Positions 18,675-29,292 are shown, counted from the stretch's first letter. The stretch: 64,000 nt of DNA from Candidatus Methanoperedens sp. BLZ2 (GCF_002487355.1 NZ_NTMG01000068.1:1-64000), one strand, 5' to 3'. The notes: generated by a model not told the origin, from the sequence alone. A program made the numbers and translations.

Positions 18675-19800
18675 TACCCCCCTCTTTAGCTATTCCATAC
18701 TATCTACCTTATCGTCATCTTATTTCAAATTCTAAGTAATTCTAATATCTGAAAATTAAAAGGAAACTTCAATATGAAGATATTTTAGTAAAATAATCGA
18801 TTAAAATCGAAATATTAATAAATAATAAGGTATTAAAGGTATTTTGTGGAATAAAATATGAATATACCTTTAATACCGGATTTATCCAATCTAAAGTGGT
18901 TAATTATTCAGCAAATACTTAAAACGATCGGTTCTAAGAGGTCACAAAAAATTGCGAGCCGATTAAAAATACAAGACATTCCTATTTCTATAGATTACAT
19001 AAAGATACTCGTTCTTGCAGATACCTTTGAAAAAGACTATTCTTATGTTATTTCAGAAATATTTTTAAAATCTCCAAGAATACGCATAAAATCGGTAGAA
19101 AATATGTAATAATTGATACAACTTCGATTCCTGTTGACATTAATACATGGAGAAAAAGATATAAAATCGGTAAGGGTAAAAAGTATAAATGGTCACATTC
19201 CTCATCCGGAGGCTATTATGTGGGTTACAAAGTAATCTTGGCAATCGATGCACTGACGTTTGAAGTACTTGGTTTTGAAATATTCGAGGGATCTCCAAAT
19301 GATGCTAAAATCCTGGAAAAATTTGTTGAAAAACTCTGCAATTCCAGAAAAGTGAGAATGGGAGACTTCATAATGTGTGATAGAGGCTTCACATCTAAGA
19401 TTAACTACCATATTCTTATTAGTAGATTTTTATTAGTTCCGATGATATTTGCAAGGAAAAATACGGATATAAAAAGAATTTTATCAACATTAACTCCTCT
19501 GATTAGTATTTGGGATGGAAAAAAATACTTATTAGATATTTGGAAGAAAATTGTGAAAGAATTTGTTGAAATACTTGAAATCTGGCAAGTTTTCAGAGAA
19601 CTTAGATCAAACATTGAACTTTTTTTCAATGTGGCAAAAAATTGCGTAAGATTGAATAAAGTTCATCAATTCACCAAGGAAAGTGTAGGAAAGAAGATTA
19701 TTCGAACCTTCCATTTAACTTCTGAGCTCATTGGAACCTCCAAATTGTTCAATATAGGTGTCAGAGAGCTTGCAGAGATGTAAGTCCAGAGAGGGGGGTA
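18675..19800. mobile_element. Insertion sequence (about 1.13 kb) with 11-bp terminal inverted repeats
   Basis: TACCCCCCTCT (18675-18685) is mirrored by AGAGGGGGGTA (19790-19800). Between them lies one DDE transposase broken by a frameshift. No convincing target duplication was found. The element is AT-rich compared with its neighbours and sits between nif3-like and a group of relic genes, which suggests an insertion hot spot. The IS family could not be named with certainty. Confidence 0.7.
18858..19783 (+). pseudogene. DDE transposase interrupted by a single-base frameshift
   Basis: The first part (18858-19109) holds the N-terminal helical domain. The catalytic part continues in the next frame: VIIDTTSIPVD (first Asp), IMCDRGFTSK (second Asp) and RSNIELFFN (Glu) make the DDE triad. 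Inserting one A in the AAAA run near 19088 restores a continuous protein of about 308 aa. A programmed -1 slip there would also work, but no strong slippery heptamer or downstream structure was recognised, so a mutation is more likely. Confidence 0.65.
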
Positions 19801-19871
19801 TGTATGTATATTCTGGTGAAGGAAGGATAGTATAAATAATTTTAAATTTTAGGACATATGAGGTAAGAGCC

Positions 19872-20162
19872 GTGCTTGATGGAAAACTATTGATTGGAGG
19901 AAAATGGAAAAACTATGGTAGGAAATTCGAATCTTTGAATCCTGCTTCATGCGATATTATTGGATAAGCATGTATTGCAGGCAGTGAAGAAGTAACAAAA
20001 GCTGTAGAGGAAGCAAAATTAGCCCAGCAGAATTGGAAAAAGACTGACATAAACGAAAGAGCAAAAATATTTATCCGAATAGGGAACGAGATTCTAAAGA
20101 GATCACAGAAACTGAGGACGCTCATAACCACTGGAAAGCTTTATCTCTCTTTTAAGAAGTAG
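19872..20162 (+). pseudogene. N-terminal remnant of an aldehyde dehydrogenase
   Basis: The frame reads LLIGGKWKNYGRKFESLNPA, then a stop codon (TAA near 19965), then GSEEVTKAVEEAKLAQQNW and ERAKIFIRIGNEI. These are the first ~85 residues of an NAD(P)-dependent aldehyde dehydrogenase (succinate-semialdehyde/lactaldehyde type). The cofactor and catalytic domains are absent. It lies directly after the IS element, so a deletion linked to that element may have removed the rest. Confidence 0.7.
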
Positions 20163-20197
20163 TATATAATCAATGAAAATTAGATAAGTGGAAAATT

Positions 20198-20299
20198 ATG
20201 AAAAAAGAATTTACCATAATAATCGAGCGGGATGAAGATGGCATTTATGTAGCATATGTGCCCGAACTTGAAGGATGCCATACACAGGCAAAAGCATAA
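20198..20299 (+). pseudogene. Truncated HicB-like antitoxin
   Basis: 33 codons: an ATG, then FTIIIERDEDGIYVAYVPEL and EGCHTQ, the classic beta-sheet start of HicB/UPF0150 proteins, then a stop. The remaining half of the domain and a HicA partner are missing. It belongs to the relic cluster next to the IS element. Confidence 0.65.
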
Positions 20300-20369
20300 C
20301 TGCTGCAGAATGATTCTAATTAAAATACAGGCGTAAACTATATCATGATTGTAGAGCAGTTTTAATAGA

Positions 20370-22535
20370 ATGGCAGGCTGGATAGATTCTATTTTAGAGA
20401 AAAAGCAAATTCTATTCTCTAAACACTATTTTTATTATTTTGTCTTTTCAATACTTTCCCTTGTGCTGGTCATGAACTTTTTTTCTCCGGGTTACATTTT
20501 AACCCTGGATATGATATTTACCCCGGATACTTTTCGAATATCGGACCCATTTTATGGATTGGGCAATCAATATTCTACTTTGCCTATATATGCATTTCTT
20601 GATTTCCTCGGTATTTTTTTCTCAAATGAAATAATCCAGAAATTGCTTTTTTTCCTTGTTTTTTTTGTTTCAGGTGTCTCTATGTACAAACTCTGTCCTG
20701 AAGAATGGGGGATAGGAAGATATTTTGCCGGCTTTTTGTACATGATCAATCCTTTTATCTATGTCAGGTTCCTGGCAGGGCATTGGCTGATCCTGCTTTC
20801 TTATGCTGTCTCACCAATAGTTATTAAATCTTTCATGGATTTTTTCGAGTTCCCCTCCCCTTCTTCTTTTTCCGCTAAAAGATCATTATACGTAGCATTT
20901 CTTATAACGGTTGTATTTTTTATTGAGACTCATACGCCATTCCTTTTGTTGATCGTTTTTGGTATTTTTTATATTTTAAAAATTTTGGAATCCGGAAAAA
21001 ATGCGCAAAAAGTCATTGGTATATCAAAAGGATCGCTTTTGATCGGTTTATTCCTGCTATTGCTTAATTCGTATTGGCTTGTCCCGAGTTTTACAGGAAA
21101 TAACACTTTGCTGGGTGAGATCACAAGTTCTGATCTTTATACTTTTACAACCAAGCACGATATTAACTTCAACACTCTCTTTACAACAGCCTCCATGTAC
21201 GGTTTCTGGCGCGGCGGCTACTTGTATGCAAAAGACCTGCTGCCGTATTGGTACCTCTTTTTCATCTTTATATTATTTCTTGCAGTTCACGGTTTCACTT
21301 TAAACTACAGGCATCCGAAGCATGGGGTCTATGTCAGGGCATTCGGAATAGTTGCTGTCCTATCTGCCTTGCTTGCCGCTGGTATTTCCGGTCCATTCGG
21401 AAGCGTATTTGAATTTCTCTTTAATAACGTATTCTTCTTTAAAGGATTCAGGGAACCCCAGAAATTTGTAGCGCTTCTTGTAATGGCTTATGCATATCTC
21501 GGAGGTCTCGGAGTTGCAGAACTGGAAAAAATCGCAAAAACAAAAAGTCCAGGAAGCAATGCATATAACGTATATAATAAATTCGCAGCGCTGCTCCTGA
21601 TCGTTCTTGCAATTTCAACTCCTTTCATCTATTCCTTCACTATATTCGACGGCTTCCAAGGCCAGCTTAAAACCGCTGATTATCCGAAGGACTGGTATGC
21701 TGTGAACGATTATCTTAACGAGGATAAACAGGACTTTAATATATTGTTCATGCCATGGCATCTTTATATGGACTTCAAATGGCTTCCAACGCCCCAGAAA
21801 CGCATTGCAAATCCGGCAAGCACCTTTTTTGATAAGCCTGTAATACAGGGGGAGAATATGGAGGCTGGGCCGATCTATAGTTCTTCTTCGAACCCGGTTA
21901 CAGGGTACATTGAGTTCCTGTTATGGAAGAAAGATAAAATAGAGAATTTCGGTGAACTTGTTGCGCCGCTTAATGTGAAATATATAATTCTCACAAAAGA
22001 AGTTGATTATGGACAATATTATTTTCTATATAAACAAAAAGATCTGGAGCTGGTAAGGGACACTGAAAATCTTGTAGTTTTCAGGAACAGGCATCCTGTC
22101 TCAAGGTTTTACGAGGCTGACGGGGTGATCACCATAAAAGATTGGGAGGATCTGCTTGAGATTAGCAAGACCCGGGACATAACTTCCTTTGCCATTGTTG
22201 CCGGGAATGAGACAAATACAAATATAGAAGCATCGAAGGGTCAGGCTCTTAATTATACTATTGAGTCTCCTGTTAAGTATTTACTCGATCAGCCTTCAAA
22301 ACGCTATATTATTTTTTCCCGGAGGTACTCAGAAGACTGGAAGCTTGAAAGAAAGACTCCTTTTGCGAACTTTGGAGTAACGAACGCTTATGATACTTCC
22401 GGCATTAAAGGAAACACATTATACTATGAACGATTTAATATTTATTTAATTGGATATTTAATTTCAGGAATTGCATTCATATTTTTGATTATCTTATATT
22501 TTAATGAAAAAATCCGCACAAAAATTGGTTTATAG
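20370..22535 (+). CDS. Large multi-pass membrane protein, GT-C glycosyltransferase-like
   Basis: 721 aa. Roughly eleven to thirteen hydrophobic helices occupy residues 25-430, an extracytoplasmic domain rich in aromatic residues spans about 430-690, and one last helix lies near the end. A small acidic motif in the first outer loop (TLDMIFTPD) fits a GT-C type lipid-linked sugar transferase. No family was recognised by name. It converges 1 bp away from a polysaccharide flippase gene, supporting a surface-glycan role by context only. Confidence 0.6.
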   Translation: MAGWIDSILEKKQILFSKHYFYYFVFSILSLVLVMNFFSPGYILTLDMIFTPDTFRISDPFYGLGNQYSTLPIYAFLDFLGIFFSNEIIQKLLFFLVFFVSGVSMYKLCPEEWGIGRYFAGFLYMINPFIYVRFLAGHWLILLSYAVSPIVIKSFMDFFEFPSPSSFSAKRSLYVAFLITVVFFIETHTPFLLLIVFGIFYILKILESGKNAQKVIGISKGSLLIGLFLLLLNSYWLVPSFTGNNTLLGEITSSDLYTFTTKHDINFNTLFTTASMYGFWRGGYLYAKDLLPYWYLFFIFILFLAVHGFTLNYRHPKHGVYVRAFGIVAVLSALLAAGISGPFGSVFEFLFNNVFFFKGFREPQKFVALLVMAYAYLGGLGVAELEKIAKTKSPGSNAYNVYNKFAALLLIVLAISTPFIYSFTIFDGFQGQLKTADYPKDWYAVNDYLNEDKQDFNILFMPWHLYMDFKWLPTPQKRIANPASTFFDKPVIQGENMEAGPIYSSSSNPVTGYIEFLLWKKDKIENFGELVAPLNVKYIILTKEVDYGQYYFLYKQKDLELVRDTENLVVFRNRHPVSRFYEADGVITIKDWEDLLEISKTRDITSFAIVAGNETNTNIEASKGQALNYTIESPVKYLLDQPSKRYIIFSRRYSEDWKLERKTPFANFGVTNAYDTSGIKGNTLYYERFNIYLIGYLISGIAFIFLIILYFNEKIRTKIGL

Positions 22536-22536
22536 C

Positions 22537-23793
22537 TTATCTCTTTTCAGAGAACCATAAACCGAGGAACAATATTCCCATCAGGGCAAAAAGTATCCTG
22601 ACAACAGTTAATGAACTATCATGAAACAGGGAAATCAATACAACTTCCAGGACCGAAACAGCGCCCAGAACATACAAAAACCTGTATTTGCGTGTTGCAA
22701 GGTCATAGAAAACAAAAGTGTTCGCAAGCGAAAACAAAGCAGTGCCCGCTGCAAAATAAACAAGAAGACTGTTGATCTCCACGAATTCAGGACCAAATAA
22801 TAGTTTCACAATGAAATTCGGGACAAGTATGAATAATGCAACGATAAAAAATGATATGCTGCCTGTGTACAATAGACTATTCCTGAGCAGATTACTTCCA
22901 TTATGATTTTTTTGATCCATCACGGTTGCTTTCGGGAACATGACCATTGCGATAGGCGCGGTAGCAAATAATATAATTTTCCCCAGAAGGCCTGCCGCGG
23001 CATAGTATCCCGCTTCTTTGTCGCTCAAATAGTGTTTTACGATGAGCATATCCGCATTCGTCACAAAAGTAAGCCCGATGGTTGCTAAAAGTACTACCAT
23101 CGAGTAATTTAATAACCTGATATTACCATTCACTTCTTTACTTTCTTTTAGAAAGTGTAATGGCATAAAAGCAAGTAAGAGCGCCAGAAGAGATCCAATG
23201 AACAATGCAAGTAATGCGCCGTTTATCCCAAACCCGAAATAAACTAAAATAACACCGGAAAGCAACTTGAAAAAAGTGCCTGCAACACTGTTAATTCCCA
23301 TATGTACGAACATCTGCATACCCTGTAAAGTGCCGATCAATACTGGTGCGAGAAAGGAAATAAACAATAAAATTGATAAAATAAAAAAATACATATTTGA
23401 ATTTATCTTCAGGAAATCTGCTATGTAGATACTCGAAATAAAAAACAGGGCAGATACCGGTAATGCTGTAAGAGTTAGTTTCCGGAACACATACTTCAAC
23501 AGGTATTTTATTTTTTCAGGCTCAGAGCTGTGATCCGACACCAGTTTTGCTACAGATGTCTGTATCGTGGACGAAGGTACGGACATTATATAGAGCAGCG
23601 CTACAAGCGAACTATAAATACCATAATCTGATGGTCCAAGCATTCTTCCTACATAAAGCTGGAATAAATAATTCAATAATCCTGCTATAATAGAAGCTAT
23701 AAACAGGATACTGCTGTGTTTTAAAAGTTCATTGCCTTTAAAACTGAAAAGCCTGATAAAACTCATAAAATTATACATAAATTCCTGTTCCAT
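22537..23793 (-). CDS. Polysaccharide/oligosaccharide flippase (Wzx, MOP superfamily)
   Basis: 418 aa with about 12 transmembrane helices. The start shows the family pattern LLKHSSILFIASIIAGLLNY followed by GRMLGPSDYGIYSSL. It probably flips lipid-linked glycan precursors to the outer face. It ends next to the convergent GT-C-like gene. Several Met codons cluster at the N-terminus, so the exact start is uncertain by up to about 10 residues. Confidence 0.8.
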   Translation of the reverse strand: MEQEFMYNFMSFIRLFSFKGNELLKHSSILFIASIIAGLLNYLFQLYVGRMLGPSDYGIYSSLVALLYIMSVPSSTIQTSVAKLVSDHSSEPEKIKYLLKYVFRKLTLTALPVSALFFISSIYIADFLKINSNMYFFILSILLFISFLAPVLIGTLQGMQMFVHMGINSVAGTFFKLLSGVILVYFGFGINGALLALFIGSLLALLLAFMPLHFLKESKEVNGNIRLLNYSMVVLLATIGLTFVTNADMLIVKHYLSDKEAGYYAAAGLLGKIILFATAPIAMVMFPKATVMDQKNHNGSNLLRNSLLYTGSISFFIVALFILVPNFIVKLLFGPEFVEINSLLVYFAAGTALFSLANTFVFYDLATRKYRFLYVLGAVSVLEVVLISLFHDSSLTVVRILFALMGILFLGLWFSEKR

Positions 23794-23946
23794 GCTCTTA
23801 AATGTTGTTTAAGAAAAGCCAGATCAGGGAATTATATATATCTTAAACAGTCTATATATTTGGGTTAGGTATTACAATGAAAGGGGGTACGATTCATCCA
23901 CCGGACAAGTCCGGTTTATTCTCTACCCCTCTACCCCACGTTATAA

Positions 23947-24140
23947 ATTAGTTTTATTTATTATTGTTCTTCAGGGATATCGACATGGTCTGCAATATTG
24001 ATAATATTAGTTATCATTATTCTGATCGCAATGTACTTTAAGTGGATGAAAAAATAGATGCATTTTTCAGTAAAAGTGTAGGGTCGTTTGCAAGCGCCGC
24101 GAGTTCCGCGAGTGCTGCAGGTGCCGCAAGCGCCCTTACT
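23947..24140 (+). pseudogene. Possible broken small membrane protein in the gap before proS
   Basis: One frame gives STWSAILIILVIIILIAMYF, a clear membrane helix, but has no ATG/GTG/TTG start. The frame ends at 24057. The overlapping +1 frame starting GTG at 24042 continues VDEKIDAFFSKSVGSF and an Ala/Ser-rich stretch that runs into the antisense of proS. One indel would fuse them. Coding status is doubtful. Nothing else was found between 23794 and 24140 apart from AT-rich promoter-like sequence. Confidence 0.25.
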
Positions 24141-25595
24141 CTAATACGTTTTTGCCATTATAGCAATATTTTCCGTTTCTTTCTTACACACAGGGCAGAT
24201 CCCGGTTCCTTTCCCAAGTTCGCTCTCAGGTATCCCTAATATCCCTGCGCCGACTGCTTCTTCCATAGCAAGGCCGCATTCACGGACACCGCACCACGGT
24301 ATCTTAACGATTCCATTGGAGATATTCTCTTTTACTTCTTCAATGGTCGTACATGCGATCAAACGTCCTTCCAGGGATTTCTGCGCCTTCTTGAACAGGC
24401 TTTCATGGATCGCCACAAATCGTTTTTCGATTTCACTTTCGATATCTGCCAGGGGTACGTTTTCCTTGTTCCCTGTGTCCCTTCTCACAACTGTGGCTGC
24501 GTTATTTTTAAGGTCGCGCGGGCCGATCTCAACCCTTAGAGGGACGCCTTTCATTTCCCATTTGTAATATTTTGCCCCGGGGCGCTCATCGGTCTCATCA
24601 AGGGTGACCCTTATATTTTTTGCCTTTAATCGCTGTGCAACATCGCGGCATGCATCCAGTGTCTCATCGCTCTTCCCGAATAATATCGGGATAATGACGA
24701 CCTGGATGGGCGCTATCTCCGGCGGGAACACCAATCCTTTATCATCCCCGTGTAATGATATCAACGCTGCGATACTTCGCTCCGAGATCCCGTAGCATGT
24801 CTGGTGCGCAAGCACCTGTTCGCCGTTTATATCCTCGTATTTGATATCAAATGTCTTTGCGAAATTGCTTCCCAGGTGATGCGCTGTCCCGATCTGCAAG
24901 GTTTTATTATCCGGCATCAGTGTATCCACTGCCATTGTATAATCAGCGCCAGGGAATTTATCCCAGTCCGGGCGTTTTGAGACGATTGTCGGGATTGCAA
25001 GTCTCCTGTAGAATTCCTGGTATATCCCTGTGGCTTCCTTTACCTGAGCAGCAGCTTCGTCCCATGTTGCATGAACCGTGTGCGCTTCTTTAAAAGATGT
25101 TATCTCACGAAGACGAATAAGCGGGCGCGTATGCTTTGTTTCATACCTGAAGGTATTTACGATCTGGTAAATCTTTATGGGAAGATCCGCATGTGAGCGC
25201 ACCCATACTTTATACATCGGATAAATAGCAGTCTCACTTGTCGGGCGAAGAGCAAGTTTTACATCGAGTTCGTTTTTTCCGCCATGCGTGACCCAGTAAA
25301 CTTCATTTTCAAAACCTTTAATATGTTCTGCTTCCTTCATGAATTCATTTTCAGGGATAAGGAGTGGAAAAAGAGCTTCTTTATGGTCTTTATCCAGTAG
25401 TTCACGGATTATCGCATAAGTTCGTTTTCGCACATCGAACCCGAACGGGAACCAGACATAAAGCCCTTTAACAGGATACCTGACATCCATTATTTCCGCC
25501 ATTAGAAGTAATTCATTATACCATTCACTGAAATTTGATTTTGTGGGAAGAACAGGTTTTTTGTCCTGTAATGCTTTATCTTTTGTTTCTGCCAT
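24141..25595 (-). CDS. proS: Prolyl-tRNA synthetase, archaeal/eukaryal type
   Basis: 484 aa class II synthetase charging tRNA-Pro. The catalytic core shows [10 protein letters not shown], the motif 2 region [20 protein letters not shown], and [17 protein letters not shown] near motif 3. Then come the anticodon-binding domain and the archaeal C-terminal zinc-associated domain (IPWCG with GICPVCKKE), ending in Tyr as is typical for this class. The ATG at 25595 is preferred over the in-frame GTG at 25604. It is monocistronic. Confidence 0.93.
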   Translation of the reverse strand: MAETKDKALQDKKPVLPTKSNFSEWYNELLLMAEIMDVRYPVKGLYVWFPFGFDVRKRTYAIIRELLDKDHKEALFPLLIPENEFMKEAEHIKGFENEVYWVTHGGKNELDVKLALRPTSETAIYPMYKVWVRSHADLPIKIYQIVNTFRYETKHTRPLIRLREITSFKEAHTVHATWDEAAAQVKEATGIYQEFYRRLAIPTIVSKRPDWDKFPGADYTMAVDTLMPDNKTLQIGTAHHLGSNFAKTFDIKYEDINGEQVLAHQTCYGISERSIAALISLHGDDKGLVFPPEIAPIQVVIIPILFGKSDETLDACRDVAQRLKAKNIRVTLDETDERPGAKYYKWEMKGVPLRVEIGPRDLKNNAATVVRRDTGNKENVPLADIESEIEKRFVAIHESLFKKAQKSLEGRLIACTTIEEVKENISNGIVKIPWCGVRECGLAMEEAVGAGILGIPESELGKGTGICPVCKKETENIAIMAKTY

Positions 25596-25668
25596 GGGTG
25601 TCACCGGTTGGATTGTGCTAATATTATTTTAGGGATATGATATTTGTATAGTAGCTACTTATAGAAGT

Positions 25669-25806
25669 CTAAGAGCCTATCCGAAAAATCAATCAATATT
25701 ACATTTCCGAATGAACCACAGAGGTCACAGAGAACACAGAGACATGTTTAAAAATCTCTGAGCTCTCTGTGTTCTTTGTGGTTTCAACTTTTCGGATAGG
25801 TTCTAA
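25669..25806. repeat. MITE-like palindromic repeat, family 1, copy A
   Basis: About 138 bp with terminal inverted repeats (CTAAGAGCCTATCCGAAAA left; mirrored right with two mismatches) and an inner palindrome built from CACAGAG words. The same element occurs at 44903-45041 in the opposite orientation with roughly 85% identity by eye. It has no coding capacity and lies downstream of lhr, between lhr and proS. Confidence 0.7.
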
Positions 25807-25867
25807 GTCAATCCCTATAAGCTCAGGTGAAATAAAATGATTTCTATATGATGTTTCAAATCCTCCC

Positions 25868-28699
25868 TTACTCCCAGAACCTCTTTGTCTTCGCATAATT
25901 CCTCTCTGCGATCAAAATATCCCTGTAGAACTCCTCCTCATCCTCCCTCAGTTTCCCGATAACCCTCGAAGCAGTCTCAGGCCCGATGCCCCTTGATGCA
26001 AGTGCTATCGCCGCAGTTTTCCCATGCGAGAGAACAAGGTTGGCGTTCTTAAAAACACGCGCAGTTCTTTTCTTCTCCTCTTTTGATTTGTCCTTCTCCT
26101 TCTTTTTTGCGATCTTTATTTCCTCTTCTTCCCAGGGCTTAAGCGCAGCTATCATCCTGCTGCCGCACAATGGACATTCCGGGCGTTCTGGCACGCTTTT
26201 TACAACCCTTGTCGAGCGCCATTTCTTGCAGTTTATGCAAAAAAGTATGACCCTGTCTTCCATAATCCTGCTTTTTAAGGCCATGATTATGGAACTGTCA
26301 GCCCTCTCAGGCGCCATCAATTCCCGCCCTCCCATGAAACCTGCCTCGCCTATCGGGCTTACAGGCTGGATTACAAGCTTCAGGCTGTTGCCCTGTAAAC
26401 TTTTAAGGACATCCACGGAACGGGCAATATCAAGCTTATCATGGAATATTTCACGCACCGCTTCATCATACATCGGTGTGCGCTCAAAAACATCAAGCAG
26501 CTTTTTCATGCTTATACGCTCATAATCCACATCCCTGCTGATGGCCCCGAACTTGCGGGCAACATGCACCATTTTCCATTTAAGGAGCATCGAATTCTTA
26601 AGCGTCATCTCGATGATGGGCTCAATGTGGTCAGGATTGATTGTAAGGAGTAATTCCCTGATCTTTTCGGCATTGAACAATTTAGGAAGTTCAAGTTTTA
26701 TCCTGTATGGGTCTATTTCCATTGCAACGCTTGCCCCGAACCTTGCTGTAAGAAGCGATGTAAGGACCCGGCCCAGGGTATCATTTACTTTGTGCCCGCC
26801 GCACATGTTTATGATGATCGACGTTCCTTCCTGTTCTATGACCACGATATCATCACAAGGTACTATGAAACCTTTTTTGACCTGTCTCTTCACCAATTCC
26901 AGGATCTCATTTGCTGCCTCATCATCGGTTGGGTAATCTTTCCTGTAACCTTCGATTATTTTCTGGTCGGCTTGTTTGCTCTTGATTTTTTCCATTATAC
27001 GCTTTCTTATTGCTCCCACTTCCTGGGAAACCGCATAAGGAACAGGTATCTCCTCCCCGACCCAGTTAGGGACATCAGCACCAGGGTCGCTTATTGGTTC
27101 AACTTTGATCATGCTTTTTTCACTGATCACCTCAATGATGCGCCACATTTCACCTTTGGTGATAAATACGGCTCCAGCTTCTGCAAAATCAACAACGAAA
27201 GCCTCATCAAGCGCACCCACGGTTCGGCCGCTTACGATATCAAAGATCTCAAAGCGTCTTTCATCCGGGATCATGGAGAGGTTTTCATAATAATACTGCC
27301 AGCTCCTCATTTTTTTGCCGACCATATCGTTCTCAAACCATATCAATCGGGTGTCGTTTATTTGTTTAATTACTGCCCTTAAAAGTTCGATCTTAAGCGT
27401 TCGAAAAGGATATGCCCTTGTCACAATTGAAAAAATACGGTCAACAGATATCTTCCCAAAATCAAGCACAAGGCCGCATATCTGGTTTGCGAGTGTGTCA
27501 GTGCTGTTCTCATGTATGTCGATTATTTCTATCTCGCCCGATTTTGCCCTGCGCGTGATGGCTGATGATTCTGCGGCATCATCCGCACCTGTTGTTATTA
27601 TTGTCCCGCTTGATTTCTCGCCAACCCAGTGACCCGCTCTTCCCACTCTCTGTATCAAGCGGGTAACCTCGCGCGGTGACATATATTGTATAACATTGTC
27701 AACATCACCAATATCGATACCGAGTTCCATGGAGGATGTGCAGATAAGCCCCCTGAGACTGCCATTCTTAAAATTAGTCTCAGCCTCGATGCGCGTTTCT
27801 TTTGATAAAGAGCCGTGATGCACGCCGATTAATTGTCCAAGCATCTTGAATCTTGAACCAAGCATTTCAGCGGATTCCCTGGTATTAACAAATATGAGGG
27901 TGGATTTGTGTTTTTCCACAATTCCGGAAATGATCCGAAGATGCGATGCCATCTCAGGCGTACACATCAGTTTTCTGGAAGATTCGTGGTCTTCCTTTGC
28001 GGGTTTTGGACATACAACATTGAACTCAAGCCGCTTTAATAGCGAAACTTCAACAATCCTGGCGATCCGATCTGTTCCTGCAAGAAAATGAGCGATTTGG
28101 TCAGGTTTTCCCACAGTTGCAGAAAGACCAAGCCTCTGGAATTCACCTGCGACTTCCACAAGCCGCTCAAGGGCAATGGAAAGCTGTGCGCCTCTTTTTG
28201 AGGAAGCAAGCTCATGCACTTCATCAATTATCACATGTGTAACCGTTTTGAGGTTATTCCTGAGCCTCTTTCCGGTAAGCATTATCTGTAAGGTTTCAGG
28301 TGTAGTGACAAGAAAATCCGGGGGTTCTAATGATTGTTTCTGTCTCTCGTATGTGGTAGTATCCCCGTGCCTCACAGCAACCTTTAATCCCAGTTCCTTT
28401 CCCCACCACTCAAGACGGGTTAGCATATCCCTGTTAAGAGCGCGAAGAGGCGTGATATAAATGACAGAAATCCCGCGTTTTTTTTCCGTCATTTCCCCGG
28501 CTTTTTTTTGCATTATCCTGTGAAAAACCGGAAGTACAACCGATTCGGTTTTCCCTGAACCTGTGGGTGCTATCAGAAGAACATGCTCATCTGCCATTAC
28601 GGATGGTATTGTTTGTACCTGCGGCTCTGTCGGGAAAGTAAATCCCTGCTTAGCCAGGGCTTCCTGGATCCGTAGATCAAGTAAACCGAATACGTTCAT
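25868..28699 (-). CDS. lhr: Lhr-family large ATP-dependent helicase
   Basis: About 943 aa superfamily 2 helicase. Motif I is APTGSGKTE, motif II is IIDEVHE, motif III is GLSATVG and motif VI is QRVGRAGH, followed by winged-helix and Lhr core domains. A C-terminal zinc ribbon (CINC...CPLC) and a helical tail extend it. Such archaeal Lhr proteins unwind DNA:DNA or RNA:DNA substrates during repair or recombination. The start at 28699 (MNVFGLLD) is chosen because the longer frame overlaps the CYTH gene. A degenerate copy of its 3' end lies at 58707-60390. Confidence 0.88.
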   Translation of the reverse strand: MNVFGLLDLRIQEALAKQGFTFPTEPQVQTIPSVMADEHVLLIAPTGSGKTESVVLPVFHRIMQKKAGEMTEKKRGISVIYITPLRALNRDMLTRLEWWGKELGLKVAVRHGDTTTYERQKQSLEPPDFLVTTPETLQIMLTGKRLRNNLKTVTHVIIDEVHELASSKRGAQLSIALERLVEVAGEFQRLGLSATVGKPDQIAHFLAGTDRIARIVEVSLLKRLEFNVVCPKPAKEDHESSRKLMCTPEMASHLRIISGIVEKHKSTLIFVNTRESAEMLGSRFKMLGQLIGVHHGSLSKETRIEAETNFKNGSLRGLICTSSMELGIDIGDVDNVIQYMSPREVTRLIQRVGRAGHWVGEKSSGTIITTGADDAAESSAITRRAKSGEIEIIDIHENSTDTLANQICGLVLDFGKISVDRIFSIVTRAYPFRTLKIELLRAVIKQINDTRLIWFENDMVGKKMRSWQYYYENLSMIPDERRFEIFDIVSGRTVGALDEAFVVDFAEAGAVFITKGEMWRIIEVISEKSMIKVEPISDPGADVPNWVGEEIPVPYAVSQEVGAIRKRIMEKIKSKQADQKIIEGYRKDYPTDDEAANEILELVKRQVKKGFIVPCDDIVVIEQEGTSIIINMCGGHKVNDTLGRVLTSLLTARFGASVAMEIDPYRIKLELPKLFNAEKIRELLLTINPDHIEPIIEMTLKNSMLLKWKMVHVARKFGAISRDVDYERISMKKLLDVFERTPMYDEAVREIFHDKLDIARSVDVLKSLQGNSLKLVIQPVSPIGEAGFMGGRELMAPERADSSIIMALKSRIMEDRVILFCINCKKWRSTRVVKSVPERPECPLCGSRMIAALKPWEEEEIKIAKKKEKDKSKEEKKRTARVFKNANLVLSHGKTAAIALASRGIGPETASRVIGKLREDEEEFYRDILIAERNYAKTKRFWE

Positions 28700-28731
28700 A
28701 TTGCTTAAAAAAGAGGATTCAATATATAAAT

Positions 28732-29292
28732 CTATTCTACTACAGACGAACAAATATTATTATCCACATCAAGGATCATTTCCAGATATGATTTGCGAAT
28801 AGTTGATTCTCTCTTTATCCCTAATTTGGCGATGAATTTAAAAATGCTTTCAACCTTTTCCTGGTAATTCCTTGGGTCTTTTACCACAATCTCGACCTCT
28901 ATAAAATTTCCAAGGTTTCGAACTTCATCAAGGGAAATATAAAAATCCCCTATCCTGAAATTTTTTCGTTTCTTTGATACGGTAGCAACAGGAGAAAAAC
29001 CAAGAGATGAAAGTATATTACCCATGCTATCCAGATCCTTTATTTCGGTTTGCACCTCTTTTCTTGTTTTAGAAACCTTATCCATTTTAGGCCCCTTATA
29101 CGTTAAAGTGGATTTCCCATCCTGCACCCTGATCCTCAAAGCCTCATCGGTTTTTCCGAAATCACGGTACGGCGCATTATAATATGTATCTGTCTGCGCT
29201 TCTATCCCGATTGGCGTAGCTCCCAGCTCAATTATTGATCTTTCCATTTGTTTTGGATCTTCAACAGGTGCTTTCACTTCTATCTCTATCAT
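28732..29292 (-). CDS. CYTH-domain protein (class IV adenylate cyclase / triphosphatase family)
   Basis: 186 aa. The N-terminal EIEVK signature and alternating charged strands (LRIRVQ, TLTYKGP, KTRKEVQTEI, FIEVEIVV) form the triphosphate tunnel. Archaeal members are labelled CyaB, but most are probably inorganic or thiamine triphosphatases, so cyclase activity should not be assumed. It is transcribed with lhr (32 bp apart) and divergently from mcm across an 88-bp gap. Confidence 0.8.
   Translation of the reverse strand: MIEIEVKAPVEDPKQMERSIIELGATPIGIEAQTDTYYNAPYRDFGKTDEALRIRVQDGKSTLTYKGPKMDKVSKTRKEVQTEIKDLDSMGNILSSLGFSPVATVSKKRKNFRIGDFYISLDEVRNLGNFIEVEIVVKDPRNYQEKVESIFKFIAKLGIKRESTIRKSYLEMILDVDNNICSSVVE

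Noticed and set aside
19080-19110. Programmed -1 frameshift in the IS transposase
   Set aside because: The slip site is only an AAAA run with no canonical heptamer, upstream binding site or clear stem-loop; a base deletion is simpler.
24042-24239. 65-codon plus-strand frame overlapping proS as an intact gene
   Set aside because: More than half is antisense to the conserved end of proS; only the upstream part may be a relic.
28732-29292. Adenylate cyclase (cAMP signalling)
   Set aside because: The CYTH fold is shared with triphosphatases, and archaeal members are rarely cyclases; only the fold is claimed.
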